Source: CAVRRZ01 sp963723745 (GTDB taxonomy: Bacteria; Actinomycetota; Actinomycetes; Mycobacteriales; Geodermatophilaceae). Taken from it: DNA of 64,000 bases. The stretch covers positions 62,001 to 126,000 of the forward strand of contig CAVRRZ010000004.1 in the NCBI GenBank assembly GCA_963723745.1, in the 5' to 3' direction. The notes beneath the pieces are model-generated. The model saw only the letters and a program-made list of their open reading frames with translations, did not search any database and was not told the DNA's origin. Shown here one piece after another: positions 7,175-15,904 of this stretch. Every line of letters begins with the position of its first letter. Positions within the stretch are counted from its first letter, which is position 1. Made by a program: the position numbers and the translations under genes.

Positions 7175-8731
7175 ATGGCGAGCAACGGAGTGATGCGCAC
7201 GGGCGCGGCGATGGCCCTCTCGGCAGTGCTGGTGGGTTGCACCGCACCGGCCGGTGCCGACGGACAGGCCGGGCCGGACGACGTGCTGCGAGTGATCGGG
7301 CCCTTCGAGGTGCACAGCCTCGACCCGGCGAACGGGGACGGCTTCTTCACCCGGCTCGGCGTCGCCGAGACCCTCGTCGAGGCCGACGAGCAGGGAAACC
7401 TCGAGCCCGGCCTGTCCACCGCGTGGGAGGAGTCGGACGACGGGACGGCGTGGACCTTCACCCTCCGGCCGGACGCCGTCTTCCACGACGGCACCGCCGT
7501 GACCCCGGAGGCGGTCGCCGCAGCCCTCGAGACCGCCCGCAGCCAGGCCGCCTCCCCGCTGGCGAGCGCGCCCGTGAGCGCCGTCACCGCAGAGGCGGAC
7601 GGCGTGCGACTCGAGCTCCACCAGCCGTACGCGCCCCTGCCGGCGGTGCTCGCCCACACGAGCACGCAGGTCCTCGCGCCGGCCTCCTACGGGGACGACG
7701 GCGCGGTCGAGGAGGTCATCGGCTCCGGCCCGTACCGCGTCGAACAGGTCGAACTGCCGTCGGTCATCGAGGTCGCGGCCTTCGACGGCTGGGACGGGGC
7801 CCGTCCCGACGTCGAGCGGATCGCCTACCAGTCCGTCGGCCGCGCGGAGTCCCGCGCCCTGATGGCCGAGAGCGGACAGGCCGACGTCACCTTCGGCATC
7901 GACCCCGTCAGCCGCCAGCGGGTCGAGGGCGCCGACGGAGTCGAGATCGTCTCGGTGACGCTGCCCCGGAGCATCCTGCTCAAGGTCAACGCCGGCCACG
8001 ACATCCTCGGTGACGCGCGGGTGCGGTCGGCGCTCAGCGCCGGCCTCGACCGCGAGGCGATGGCCACGGCACTTCTGCGCGACCCCGAGATGGCCGCGAC
8101 GCAGCTGTTCCCGCCGTCCCTGCACGGCTGGCACCAGGACGACGTCCCGGCCTTCGAGCACGACCCGCAGGCCGCCCGCGAGCTGCTGGCACAGGCCGGC
8201 TGGACACCGGGGCCGGACGGGGTGCTGACCCGCGACGGCGAGCGCTTCGAGGTCACCCTCCGCACCTTCCCGGACCGCCCCGAGCTGCCCGTGCTGGCGA
8301 CCGCCGTCCAGGACGCGCTCCGAGACCTGGGCATCGCGGTCGAGGTGCAGATCGGCAACTCCAGCGAGATCCCCGCCGGACACCAGGACGGCACGCTCGA
8401 GCTCGCCCTCTTCGCCCGCAACTTCGCCCTCGTCCCCGACCCACTGGTCACGCTGCTCGGCGACTACGCCCCCGAGGGCGCCGACTGGGGCGCGATGGGC
8501 TGGAGCGACCCGGAGCTCACCGGGACCCTCGCCGACCTGGCCGACGGCGCGGACGCCGCCACCACCGAGGCGGGACGGGCGGCCGTCGCCGGCATCCTGC
8601 AGGAGGAGCTCCCCGTCATCCCGGTGGCCTGGTACCGGCAGAGCGCCGTGGTCAGCGACCGCGTCGACGGCTTCACGCTCGACCCGCTGGAGCGGTCGTG
8701 GGGGCTCGACGAGCTGAGCTGGTCGGCGTGA
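7175..8731 (+). CDS. ABC substrate-binding lipoprotein, peptide/nickel (SBP_bac_5) type
   Basis: A secreted lipoprotein of 518 residues with lipobox LVGC near residue 25 and the family-5 features: HSLDPANGDGFFTRLGVAETL at the mature N-terminus, GTAWTFTLRPDAVFHDG, and a late LPVIPVAWYRQ strand. The ATG at 7175 was chosen because GGAGAG lies immediately upstream; a GTG at 7154 is the alternative. The operon encodes two permeases and a fused double ATPase. Family members carry peptides, nickel or opine-type metallophores. The Zur-like site 40 bases upstream favours a zinc complex, but the ligand cannot be read from sequence. Confidence 0.88.
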   Translation: MASNGVMRTGAAMALSAVLVGCTAPAGADGQAGPDDVLRVIGPFEVHSLDPANGDGFFTRLGVAETLVEADEQGNLEPGLSTAWEESDDGTAWTFTLRPDAVFHDGTAVTPEAVAAALETARSQAASPLASAPVSAVTAEADGVRLELHQPYAPLPAVLAHTSTQVLAPASYGDDGAVEEVIGSGPYRVEQVELPSVIEVAAFDGWDGARPDVERIAYQSVGRAESRALMAESGQADVTFGIDPVSRQRVEGADGVEIVSVTLPRSILLKVNAGHDILGDARVRSALSAGLDREAMATALLRDPEMAATQLFPPSLHGWHQDDVPAFEHDPQAARELLAQAGWTPGPDGVLTRDGERFEVTLRTFPDRPELPVLATAVQDALRDLGIAVEVQIGNSSEIPAGHQDGTLELALFARNFALVPDPLVTLLGDYAPEGADWGAMGWSDPELTGTLADLADGADAATTEAGRAAVAGILQEELPVIPVAWYRQSAVVSDRVDGFTLDPLERSWGLDELSWSA

Positions 8732-9795
8732 CCACGGTTCCACCACCGGCAGCGGCCCACCAGGCCGAGGCGCCCCAGCGCCCCGCCACCGGGGTCGAGA
8801 CAGCCGGCAGCGGCACGCGACCGCGCGGCTCCGGCCGGCGCGCCGCCGTCCGGCGCGTGCTTGTGCAGCGCGGGGTGCAGGCGATCTCGGTCACGGTGCT
8901 GGTCTCGACCGCCTGCTTCGCCATCGTGCAGACGCTGCCGGGCGACATCGCCATGCGCATCGCCGCCGGCCGGTACGGCTACGACCGGGTGACCGCCGCG
9001 TCGGCGGACGCCGTCCGCGCGGAACTGGGGCTGGACGCCCCGGCCTGGCAGCAGCTGCTGCACTGGTGGGCCGACCTGCTGCGCCTGGACCTCGGTACGT
9101 CGTTGGTGACCGGCCGTCCGGTCGCCTCCGAGCTGGCACTGCCGGTGGCGAGCAGCCTGCAACTGGCAGCTGCCGCGCTGCTGCTGGCCGTGACCGTCGG
9201 CGGCGCGGTGGGCACGGCGGCGGCCCGGCGACCCGGCGGACTGCTGGACCGGATCACCACCGTCTGGGTCGCCGGCGCGCGGGCGCTGCCCCCGTTCCTG
9301 CTCGGCTTGCTGCTGATCGTGGTGTTCTCCGTGCAGCTGGGCTGGCTGCCGGCCGTCGGCCACGGATCGGCCTCCTCGATCGTCCTGCCCGCGGTCACGC
9401 TGGCGGTCGGGCTCTCCGGGCTGTTCGCGCGGGTCACCCGGGACACGGTCGCCCAGATCGGCGGGTCGGCGTTCGTGGCGTTCGCCGAGATGAAGGGGCT
9501 CGGGCGGCGCGTCGTCCTGCTGCGACACGTGCTGCGCAACGCCGGCCTGACCCTCGTCGCCTACGTCGGGGTGCAGGCCGTGCTGCTCATCGAAGGCGTC
9601 GTCGTTGTGGAGAGCCTGTTCGCCTGGCCGGGTCTCGGGCACGCGCTGGTGCACGCCATCTTCTGGCGCGACGTGCCGGTCATCCAGGCCGCTGCGGTGG
9701 TGCTGGCCCTGCTGGTCGTCTTGATCAACACCGCCGTCGACCTGGCCGGGCTGGCGCTCGACCCCCGCCCGCGCCGCCGCGAGGTGGTGTCGTGA
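8728..9795 (+). CDS. ABC permease, NikB/DppB type
   Basis: A 355-residue inner-membrane permease. It starts at a GTG (8728) that overlaps the stop of the binding-protein gene (GTGA). After a hydrophilic N-terminal extension of about 45 residues come the first membrane helix, the LPGD periplasmic start (TLPGDIAMRI), five further helices, and the ABC-contact loop FAEMKGLGRRVVLLRHVLRNA. The ending WRDVPVIQAAAVVLALLVVLINTAVDL is typical of DppB/NikB proteins. It pairs with the next permease to form the channel. Confidence 0.9.
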   Translation: MTTVPPPAAAHQAEAPQRPATGVETAGSGTRPRGSGRRAAVRRVLVQRGVQAISVTVLVSTACFAIVQTLPGDIAMRIAAGRYGYDRVTAASADAVRAELGLDAPAWQQLLHWWADLLRLDLGTSLVTGRPVASELALPVASSLQLAAAALLLAVTVGGAVGTAAARRPGGLLDRITTVWVAGARALPPFLLGLLLIVVFSVQLGWLPAVGHGSASSIVLPAVTLAVGLSGLFARVTRDTVAQIGGSAFVAFAEMKGLGRRVVLLRHVLRNAGLTLVAYVGVQAVLLIEGVVVVESLFAWPGLGHALVHAIFWRDVPVIQAAAVVLALLVVLINTAVDLAGLALDPRPRRREVVS

Positions 9796-10637
9796 GCGCC
9801 GCACCCGCGGCGACGACCCGCCGCCTCCCCTCCCTCTCCTGGGCTCCCGTCCGACGGCTGTCGGTCCCCCAGCGGTGTGCGGCAGTGGTCCTGGCGCTCC
9901 TGGCCCTGTTCGCGGTGGCCGGGCCGTGGCTGTGGCCCGACCCGGTCACGCAGGACCTGTCCCGCTTCCTCCAGTCCCCCGGCCTGGCCGAGCCGCTGGG
10001 GCGCGACCACCTGGGCCGCAGCGTCGTGTCCCGGCTGGCACACGCCACCCGGCTCTCGCTGCTCATGGCACTGGGCTGCGTCGCCACCGCCGCCCTCGTC
10101 GGCACGCTCGCCGGCGTCCTCGCGGCGTGGCGGGGCGGCGTCGTCGACACCGTGCTGCACGGGCTGTCGGAGGCGTTCGTCGCGCTGCCCGCCCTGCTCG
10201 TCGTCCTGGTCACGGCGGCCCTGGCGGACGGCGGCCTGTGGCCCCTCTACGCCGGCCTGGCCCTGGCCCAGTGGGTCGAGTACTTCCGGGTCGTGCGGGC
10301 GCGCAGCGCCCTCCTGCTGAGCGGTCCGGGCGTCGAGGCGGCCGGCCTGCTGGGCCTGGGACCGCTGCACGTGCTGCGCCGGCATCTGTGGCCCGACCTG
10401 GCCCCGCTGCTGACGACGATGGCCACGTTCGGTGTCGGGACGTCGATCCTGGCGCTGTCGACCCTCGGCTTCGTCGGCGTGGGCGTTGCACCCCCGACCC
10501 CGGAACTCGGCCAGATGGTCACCGAGGCCTTCCCCTTCTACGACGAGGCGCCGTGGATGTCCCTGGCCCCGGTCCTGGTCCTGATCACCGTCGTCCTCGG
10601 CCTGCTCGGGCTGAGGGGCAAGGAGAGCAGCTCGTGA
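9792..10637 (+). CDS. ABC permease, NikC/DppC type
   Basis: A 281-residue permease partner. Its GTG start (9792) overlaps the previous stop by four bases. It has the DppC hallmarks: LGRDHLGRSVVSRLAHATRLSL at the start of the transport domain, the coupling loop ARSALLLSGPGVEAAGLLGLGPLHVLRRHLWP, and the LGFVGVGVAPPTPELGQM segment before the last helix. Tight spacing shows one transcript with its neighbours. Confidence 0.9.
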   Translation: MSAAPAATTRRLPSLSWAPVRRLSVPQRCAAVVLALLALFAVAGPWLWPDPVTQDLSRFLQSPGLAEPLGRDHLGRSVVSRLAHATRLSLLMALGCVATAALVGTLAGVLAAWRGGVVDTVLHGLSEAFVALPALLVVLVTAALADGGLWPLYAGLALAQWVEYFRVVRARSALLLSGPGVEAAGLLGLGPLHVLRRHLWPDLAPLLTTMATFGVGTSILALSTLGFVGVGVAPPTPELGQMVTEAFPFYDEAPWMSLAPVLVLITVVLGLLGLRGKESSS

Positions 10638-12070
10638 GCCTGCACGTGGAAGAGCTCGTCGTGACGTCGGCCGGCCGGGCCCTCGTGGACGTCGCGGACC
10701 TCCGGTTCGCGCCGGGTCGGGCCGCGACGATCGTCGGCGAGAGCGGGTCGGGCAAGTCACTGCTGGCGCACGCGGCCATGGGCACCCTCACCCACGACCT
10801 GGAGGCCCGCGGGCGGCTGCGTCTGGGCGAGGCGACCTACGACATGGCGGACAGGGACAACCGCCGGCACCTGTGGGGCCGGCACCTGGCCCTGCTGCCG
10901 CAGGAGCCGGTGCTGGCGCTGGACCCGACCATGCGCGTCGGCGAGCAGGTCGCCGAGGGCGCTGCCGGCTACCGGTCCGACCGGCGCGCGGCGCAGGGCC
11001 GGGCGGGAGAACTGCTCACCACGCTCGGACTGGGTCGCTGGGCGCGGGCCTACCCGCACACGCTGTCCGGCGGCATGGCCCAGCGGGTCGCCTTCGCCGC
11101 CGCGACCATCGGCGGGGCGCGGGTGCTCATCGCCGACGAGCCGTCGAAGGGTCTGGACGACGCCGCCCGCGACGCGCTCGCCGCGTTGCTGCGCAGCCAC
11201 GTCGGGTCCGGCGGAGTGCTCCTGACCATCACCCACGACCTGGAGCTGGCCCGTCGGCTCGGAGGCGACGTCCTCGTCATGCGCGATGCCGTCGTCGTGG
11301 AGCACGGACCGGCCGACCAGGTCCTCGACCGGCCCTCCCACCCCTACACCCGCCGGCTGCTCGCCGCGGAGCCCGGCCGGTGGGCTTCCCCGTGGATGCG
11401 CGCCGAGGCCGGCGGGGCACCCGCCGACGGGGACGCGGCCGTCCTCGTGGCGGCCGACGGCGTGAGCAGGAGCTTCGACGGCAGGAGCGTGTTCGCGGGC
11501 GTGTCCCTCACCGTCCGCGCCGGGGACCGCCTGGCCCTGACCGGCCCCAGCGGCTCGGGCAAGACCACCCTGGGCAACGTGCTACTGCATCTGGCCCACC
11601 CCGACAGCGGCAGCGTCCGGCGCGCGCCCGAAGTGGCCGGGGGCCGGCTGCAGAAGCTCTACCAGGACCCGGCCGTGTCCTTTCCCGCACGGGTGCCGAT
11701 CGGTATCGGCCTGCGGGACCTGCTGCGCCGGCACCGGCCGGAGCCCGGACGCCTCGAGACCCTCATGGAGTCCATGCGGCTGGACGAGGCGCTGCTGCGG
11801 CGCCGGCCGGGCCAGGTCTCCGGCGGCGAACTGCAGCGGCTGGCGATCATCCGCGCGATGCTGCTGGATCCGCGGCTGCTCTTCGCCGACGAGCCCACCT
11901 CGCGGCTCGACCTCGTGACGCAGCAGGAGACGATGAACTGCCTCATGGAGCAGGTCGACCGGTCCGGGTGCGGCCTGGTGCTCGTGACCCACGACCGTGC
12001 GCTGGCCCGAGCCGTCTGCGACCTGGAGGTGTCCCTGGGAGCCGAGCTCGCCCGCGCCGCCTCTGGCTGA
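10634..12070 (+). CDS. Fused double ABC ATPase (NikD-NikE/DppD-DppF type)
   Basis: A 478-residue protein with two ABC ATPase domains. In most peptide/nickel importers these are separate subunits. Domain 1 has Walker A GESGSGKS, signature LSGGMAQR, Walker B VLIADEPSKGLD and THD. It ends with the Opp-type PSHPYTRRLLAA segment. Domain 2 has GPSGSGKTT, VSGGELQR, LLFADEPTSRLD and VTHD. Both look catalytically complete. In domain 2 the Walker B carries DEPTSRLD, the usual form. The GTG start overlaps the permease stop. This ends the four-gene operon. Confidence 0.9.
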   Translation: MSLHVEELVVTSAGRALVDVADLRFAPGRAATIVGESGSGKSLLAHAAMGTLTHDLEARGRLRLGEATYDMADRDNRRHLWGRHLALLPQEPVLALDPTMRVGEQVAEGAAGYRSDRRAAQGRAGELLTTLGLGRWARAYPHTLSGGMAQRVAFAAATIGGARVLIADEPSKGLDDAARDALAALLRSHVGSGGVLLTITHDLELARRLGGDVLVMRDAVVVEHGPADQVLDRPSHPYTRRLLAAEPGRWASPWMRAEAGGAPADGDAAVLVAADGVSRSFDGRSVFAGVSLTVRAGDRLALTGPSGSGKTTLGNVLLHLAHPDSGSVRRAPEVAGGRLQKLYQDPAVSFPARVPIGIGLRDLLRRHRPEPGRLETLMESMRLDEALLRRRPGQVSGGELQRLAIIRAMLLDPRLLFADEPTSRLDLVTQQETMNCLMEQVDRSGCGLVLVTHDRALARAVCDLEVSLGAELARAASG

Positions 12071-12158
12071 GCGCATCGTTCCGGAGCCGGTCGTCGTGCC
12101 GCGCACGGTCAGGCCCGTCGAACCGCCGAGTGACCCGTACGAGAGCTGGTGACGCCGG

Positions 12159-12764
12159 TCATCGGGCGTGGATCGATGCGTCGGACAGGCGGTGCAGGAG
12201 CCCGTTCCGGACGGCGGGCCACTCCCGGTCGGTGATCGAGTAGACGACCGTGTCGCGCAGCGACCCGTCCGGCAGCCGCCGGTGGTTGCGCAGGACGCCG
12301 TCCTGGTGCGCACCGAGCCGCTCGATCGCTGTCCGCGACTGCCGGTTCTGCCAGTGCGTGCGGAACTCCACCGCCAGGCAGCCGAGCACGTCGAAGGCGT
12401 GGCCGAGCAGCAGCAGCTTGCTCTCGGGGTTGACCGCGGTTCGCTGCGCCGAGCGAGCCGTCCAGGTCGAGCCGATCTCCAGCCGGGGGACGTCGGCCTC
12501 GATGTTCATGAACGTCGTCATGCCGACTGCCGCGCCGCCGGGCCGGCGCACCGTGAAGGGCAGCATCGTGCCGGCCGCCTGCTCGCCCAGCCGGCGCTCG
12601 ATCTCGGCAGCCATCGTCTCCGGCGAGGGCACCGAGGTGTACCAGAGCTCCCAGAGCCGGCCGTCCGCGACCGCGGTGACGAGCTCGTCGTGGTGCGCCG
12701 GGTCGAGCGGCTCGAGGACGACATGCTCGCCGGTGAGGACGACGGGGTCCTGCGGTCGGGGCAC
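12159..12764 (-). CDS. GNAT-family acetyltransferase (RimJ/RimL type)
   Basis: A 201-residue GNAT protein. Residues 9-25 (LTGEHVVLEPLDPAHHDEL) give the usual first strand and helix. The core strands (AVGMTTFMNIEADVPRLEIGSTWTA) lead to the acetyl-CoA pocket region NPESKLLLLGHAFDVLGCLAVEFRTHWQNRQSRTAIERLGA. The end reads as the typical substrate-closing strand. The substrate is unknown. It is convergent with the ABC operon and starts four bases past the end of the MarR-family gene, so the two form a unit on the minus strand. Confidence 0.85.
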   Translation of the reverse strand: MPRPQDPVVLTGEHVVLEPLDPAHHDELVTAVADGRLWELWYTSVPSPETMAAEIERRLGEQAAGTMLPFTVRRPGGAAVGMTTFMNIEADVPRLEIGSTWTARSAQRTAVNPESKLLLLGHAFDVLGCLAVEFRTHWQNRQSRTAIERLGAHQDGVLRNHRRLPDGSLRDTVVYSITDREWPAVRNGLLHRLSDASIHAR

Positions 12765-12767
12765 GGT

Positions 12768-13208
12768 TCAACGGTACGGGTCGGTCACCTCGCGCAAGCG
12801 CGTCAGGGCAGCGCGCAGCTGACCTGCCGGCCGATCGCCGAGGAAGGCGACCCACTCCGCCTCCACCGCGGCCTCCACCTGCCGGGCGACGGCGAGCGCC
12901 TCCGCGCCACGCGCGGCGAACTGCACCAATCGCGCCCGGGCATCGGCAGGGTCCGCCACCCGCCGGACGTATCCGGCCTCCTCCAGCCGGTCCACCAGGA
13001 AGCCGGCGGTTTGCTTGGTGACCAGCGCCTGCTCTGCCAGGTCGGTGATCCGGGACCCAGCCGGGCCGATCCGGGCGGCGATCCTCGCCTGCGCCGGGGT
13101 GATGTCATCGAAGCCGGCCTCGGCGAGACCCGCGAGCACCCGCGCCTCCATGGCCCGGGCCGGGTAGAAGCACAGCAGCCCGAGCGGAGGCGGTCGTTCC
13201 TCCAGCAC
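12768..13208 (-). CDS. MarR-family transcriptional regulator
   Basis: A 146-residue winged-helix regulator with the MarR layout: a dimer helix, then a DNA-binding region ITDLAEQALVTKQTAGFLVDRLEEAGYVRRVADPADARARLVQ, including the wing with DPADAR. It is transcribed away from a gene of the DinB/MDMPI fold, with a 19-base palindrome between them. The likely role is to control both directions in response to a small molecule. The target ligand is not known. Confidence 0.87.
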   Translation of the reverse strand: MLEERPPPLGLLCFYPARAMEARVLAGLAEAGFDDITPAQARIAARIGPAGSRITDLAEQALVTKQTAGFLVDRLEEAGYVRRVADPADARARLVQFAARGAEALAVARQVEAAVEAEWVAFLGDRPAGQLRAALTRLREVTDPYR

Positions 13209-13248
13209 GACCCCTCCCCCTTGACTGTCGGCGGCACGGCACCGAAAC

Positions 13249-13267
13249 TAGTCAGAGAATCTTACTA
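13249..13267. promoter_or_regulatory. Putative MarR operator
   Basis: An interrupted palindrome, TAGT-c-AGA-gaa-TCT-t-ACTA, lies between the divergent MarR-family gene (start 13208) and the MDMPI-fold gene (start 13290). Its symmetry and place fit a MarR dimer site. Binding is inferred, not shown. Confidence 0.55.
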
Positions 13268-13289
13268 TCGCGGTGAGAGTCGGGAAGCG

Positions 13290-13937
13290 ATGGACGTCGA
13301 CGCGGTGTGGCGGGCGATCGACGAGGAGCGCGCCGGTATCGCCGACCTCCTCGACGACCTCAGTTCCTCGGACTGGGAGACACCGTCGTTGTGCACCGGC
13401 TGGCGGGTGCGTGACGTGGCCGCCCATCTGACCCTCGCCCAGACGGGCCTGCGCACCGCCGCGCTCGATCTGATCCGCGCGAGAGGCAGCTTCGACCGGA
13501 TGGTTCACGACACGGCGGTGCGCCGGTCCGCTCTACCCACCTCCGAGTTCGGGCCGCTCCTGCGCGCCATGGTCGGCTCGCGTCGCACCGCACCGATGCT
13601 CACACCGCTCGAACCGCTGCTCGACGTCCTGATCCATGGTCAGGACATCGCCCGCCCGCTCGGTCGCCCGCGCGCGATGCCGATCACTGCCGCCACGACT
13701 GCTGCCTCGCGCGTCTGGGAACTGGGCCGCCCCTTCTCCGCCCGGCGGCGGCTGCGAGGTCTCCACCTCGTCGCCACGGACGTCGACTGGTCCCGGGGCG
13801 CGGGCTCCCTCGTCGAAGGCCCGATCAACGCCCTGCTGCTGCTCTTGAGCGGCCGCCTCGCGGCGCTGCCAGAGCTCGACGGTGAGGGCATCGCCCGACT
13901 CACCGCGCGACAGCGCGCGGGTGACAGAAGGAGGTAG
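13290..13937 (+). CDS. Maleylpyruvate isomerase-family (mycothiol-type DinB fold) protein
   Basis: A 215-residue protein with the MDMPI N-terminal pattern: a helix VWRAIDEERAGIADLLDDLSSSDWETPSLCTGWRVRDVAAHL, where the first conserved His of the metal site is in DVAAHL, followed by helices with a later LLDVLIHGQDIARPLG carrying the second His. These metal-dependent proteins use mycothiol in actinobacteria. The start ATG has GGGAAG upstream. It precedes a small ABM-like gene by two bases, so both are probably one transcript, possibly controlled by the divergent MarR gene. Substrate unknown. Confidence 0.8.
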   Translation: MDVDAVWRAIDEERAGIADLLDDLSSSDWETPSLCTGWRVRDVAAHLTLAQTGLRTAALDLIRARGSFDRMVHDTAVRRSALPTSEFGPLLRAMVGSRRTAPMLTPLEPLLDVLIHGQDIARPLGRPRAMPITAATTAASRVWELGRPFSARRRLRGLHLVATDVDWSRGAGSLVEGPINALLLLLSGRLAALPELDGEGIARLTARQRAGDRRR

Positions 13938-13939
13938 CC

Positions 13940-14245
13940 ATGACCTGGGGTGTGGTCCTGGACGTACCCGCGCCGGTGGAGGTCTACGACGCGATGCACG
14001 CCGAACTGCTGCGCAGGACCGGCGCGGTCGCCGACGGGCTGCTCGTGCACCTCGCACGGCCGACCGCCAGGGGTTTCGAGGTGCTGGAGGTATGGGAGAG
14101 CAAGGCGGACTTCGAGCGCTACCAGACCGAGGTGGTCGAACCGCTCATGGTCGAGCTCTCCGACGGCCGAGCACTGCCACGTGGCGGCGTCGTCGAGTTC
14201 GAGGCGCGGGGGCTGGTGCTACCGCGCGGCGGCATCGTCCGCTGA
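13940..14245 (+). CDS. Small conserved protein, possible ABM-like ferredoxin fold
   Basis: A 101-residue protein (MTWGVVLDVPAPVEVYDAMHAELLRR) whose core VADGLLVHLARPTARGFEVLEVWESKADFERY resembles the dimeric alpha-beta barrel of antibiotic-biosynthesis monooxygenase-like or EthD-like proteins, particularly the GFEVLEVWESKADFE strand-helix. A strong AGGAGG precedes the ATG. It follows the MDMPI-type gene closely. Function is not recognised. Confidence 0.7.
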   Translation: MTWGVVLDVPAPVEVYDAMHAELLRRTGAVADGLLVHLARPTARGFEVLEVWESKADFERYQTEVVEPLMVELSDGRALPRGGVVEFEARGLVLPRGGIVR

Positions 14246-14258
14246 CCGACGTCGACGG

Positions 14259-14741
14259 TCACCGGTCGCGCAGCGCGCGCAGCGCCTGCTTGCGCGCGTC
14301 GCCGGCGAGGCGATCGAGGAAGAGCTTGCCGTCGAGGTGGTCGACCTCGTGCTGCAGGCAGCGGGCCATGAGGCCGGTGCCCTCCAGCGTCAGTGGCTCC
14401 CCGTGCATGTCGAAGCCCTCGACGACGGTGTGCATCGCCCGCACGGTCGGCGCCCAGATACCGGGCACGGACAGGCAGCCCTCGTCGCCGTCCTGGGTCT
14501 GCTCGGACAGCTCGACGATCACCGGGTTGACCATGTGCCCGATGACGCCGTCGACGTTGTAGGAGAACGCGCGCAGGCTCACGCCGATCTGCGGTGCGGC
14601 CAGGCCGGCGCGGCCCGGGTGGTCGACGGTCTCGAGCAGGTCGCGCACGAGGGCGGCGAGCTCCCGGTCGAAGTCCTTGACCTCGTCCGCCGGCGTCCGC
14701 AGCACCGGGTCGCCGATCTCGCGGATGGGGCGGATCGTCAC
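14259..14741 (-). CDS. def: Peptide deformylase
   Basis: A 160-residue metalloenzyme that removes the N-formyl group from new proteins. All three family motifs are present: GLAAPQIG near residues 46-53, EGCLSVPG with the metal Cys near 93-100, and QHEVDHLDG with the HExxH metal site near 136. The length matches bacterial Def. It lies downstream of proB with a short gap and could share its transcript. Confidence 0.95.
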   Translation of the reverse strand: MTIRPIREIGDPVLRTPADEVKDFDRELAALVRDLLETVDHPGRAGLAAPQIGVSLRAFSYNVDGVIGHMVNPVIVELSEQTQDGDEGCLSVPGIWAPTVRAMHTVVEGFDMHGEPLTLEGTGLMARCLQHEVDHLDGKLFLDRLAGDARKQALRALRDR

Positions 14742-14770
14742 AGCACTGGCCTTCCCACCTGCCCAGTCTC

Positions 14771-15904
14771 TCAGCTGCCGCTCGACGGCCGGACGAGCAC
14801 CATCTCGTCGCGGTGCACGACCTCGCGGCGGTACTCGGGATCGAGCTCCGAGGTCTTGCGGCCCAGCAGCGGCGGCATCTCCCGGGCGTCGTAGGCGACC
14901 AGCCCCCGGGCGACCACCCGGCCGTCCGGGCCGACCAGCTCGACCGGGTCGTCGGCCATGAAGTCGCCGGAGACCTCGGTGATCCCGGCCGCGAGCAGCG
15001 AGGCGTTGCGCTCGCGGACGGCGCGCACCGCACCCTCGTCGAGCACCAGCCGCCCCCGTGGCCGGCTGGCGTAGCGCAGCCAGAACTGGCGCGCGCCGGG
15101 ACGGCGACCGGTGACCTCGAACAGCGTGCCCACCCGCTCGCCGGACAGCGCCCCGGCCACCTGCGCGGTCGAGGTGACCACGACCGGGACGCCCGCCCGC
15201 GACGCGATCAGCGCCGCCTCGACCTTCGTGGCCATCCCGCCCGTGCCCACGCCGTTGCGGCGGGTCGTGCCGAGGCTCACCGCGTCGAGGTCCGCCGGGC
15301 CGCGCACGGTGTCGATGAGCATCGCCGGCCCCTGGCGTGGATCACCGTCGTAGACACCGTCGACGTCGGAGAGCAGCAGCAGCGCGTCGGCCTGCGCGAC
15401 GTGCGACACGAGGGCGGCCAGGCGGTCGTTGTCACCGAACCGGATCTCGTCCGTGGCGACAGTGTCGTTCTCGTTGACGATCGGGAGCACGCCCAGCGAC
15501 AGCAGCCGCTCCACCGTGCGGTGCGCGTTGCGGTAGTGGCCACGACGGGTGAGGTCGTCCGCCGTCAGCAGCACCTGGCCGACGGTGACGCCGAAGCGGG
15601 CGAACGCGTCGGCGTAGGTCTGTACGAGCCGGAGCTGGCCGACGCTGGCCGCCGCCTGCGCGGTGGCCAGGTCGCGCGGGCGCGTGGTGAGCCCGAGCGG
15701 CGCCAGGCCGGCCGCGATGGCTCCCGAGGACACGAGCACCACCTCGCGTCCGGCCGCGCGCTCCTTGCCCAGGGCCTCGACGAGCGCTCCCAGCCGGGCG
15801 AGGTCGAGACCGCCCGGCATCGTCGTCAGGGACGACGAGCCGACCTTGACCACGACCCGGGATGCACCGGCGATCTCGGGGCGGGCGACCGCGCCTCCGG
15901 TCAC
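14771..15904 (-). CDS. proB: Glutamate 5-kinase ProB
   Basis: A 377-residue enzyme that phosphorylates glutamate with ATP, the first step of proline synthesis. The N-terminal amino-acid kinase domain begins VVVKVGSSSLT and has the VSSGAIAAG and IVNENDTVA segments. From about residue 280 comes a PUA domain (GRLVLDEGAVRAVRERNASLLAAGI). Start GTG 15904 overlaps the stop of obg (GTGA). Synteny obg-proB is common in actinobacteria; proA lies apart in this genome. Confidence 0.96.
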   Translation of the reverse strand: MTGGAVARPEIAGASRVVVKVGSSSLTTMPGGLDLARLGALVEALGKERAAGREVVLVSSGAIAAGLAPLGLTTRPRDLATAQAAASVGQLRLVQTYADAFARFGVTVGQVLLTADDLTRRGHYRNAHRTVERLLSLGVLPIVNENDTVATDEIRFGDNDRLAALVSHVAQADALLLLSDVDGVYDGDPRQGPAMLIDTVRGPADLDAVSLGTTRRNGVGTGGMATKVEAALIASRAGVPVVVTSTAQVAGALSGERVGTLFEVTGRRPGARQFWLRYASRPRGRLVLDEGAVRAVRERNASLLAAGITEVSGDFMADDPVELVGPDGRVVARGLVAYDAREMPPLLGRKTSELDPEYRREVVHRDEMVLVRPSSGS

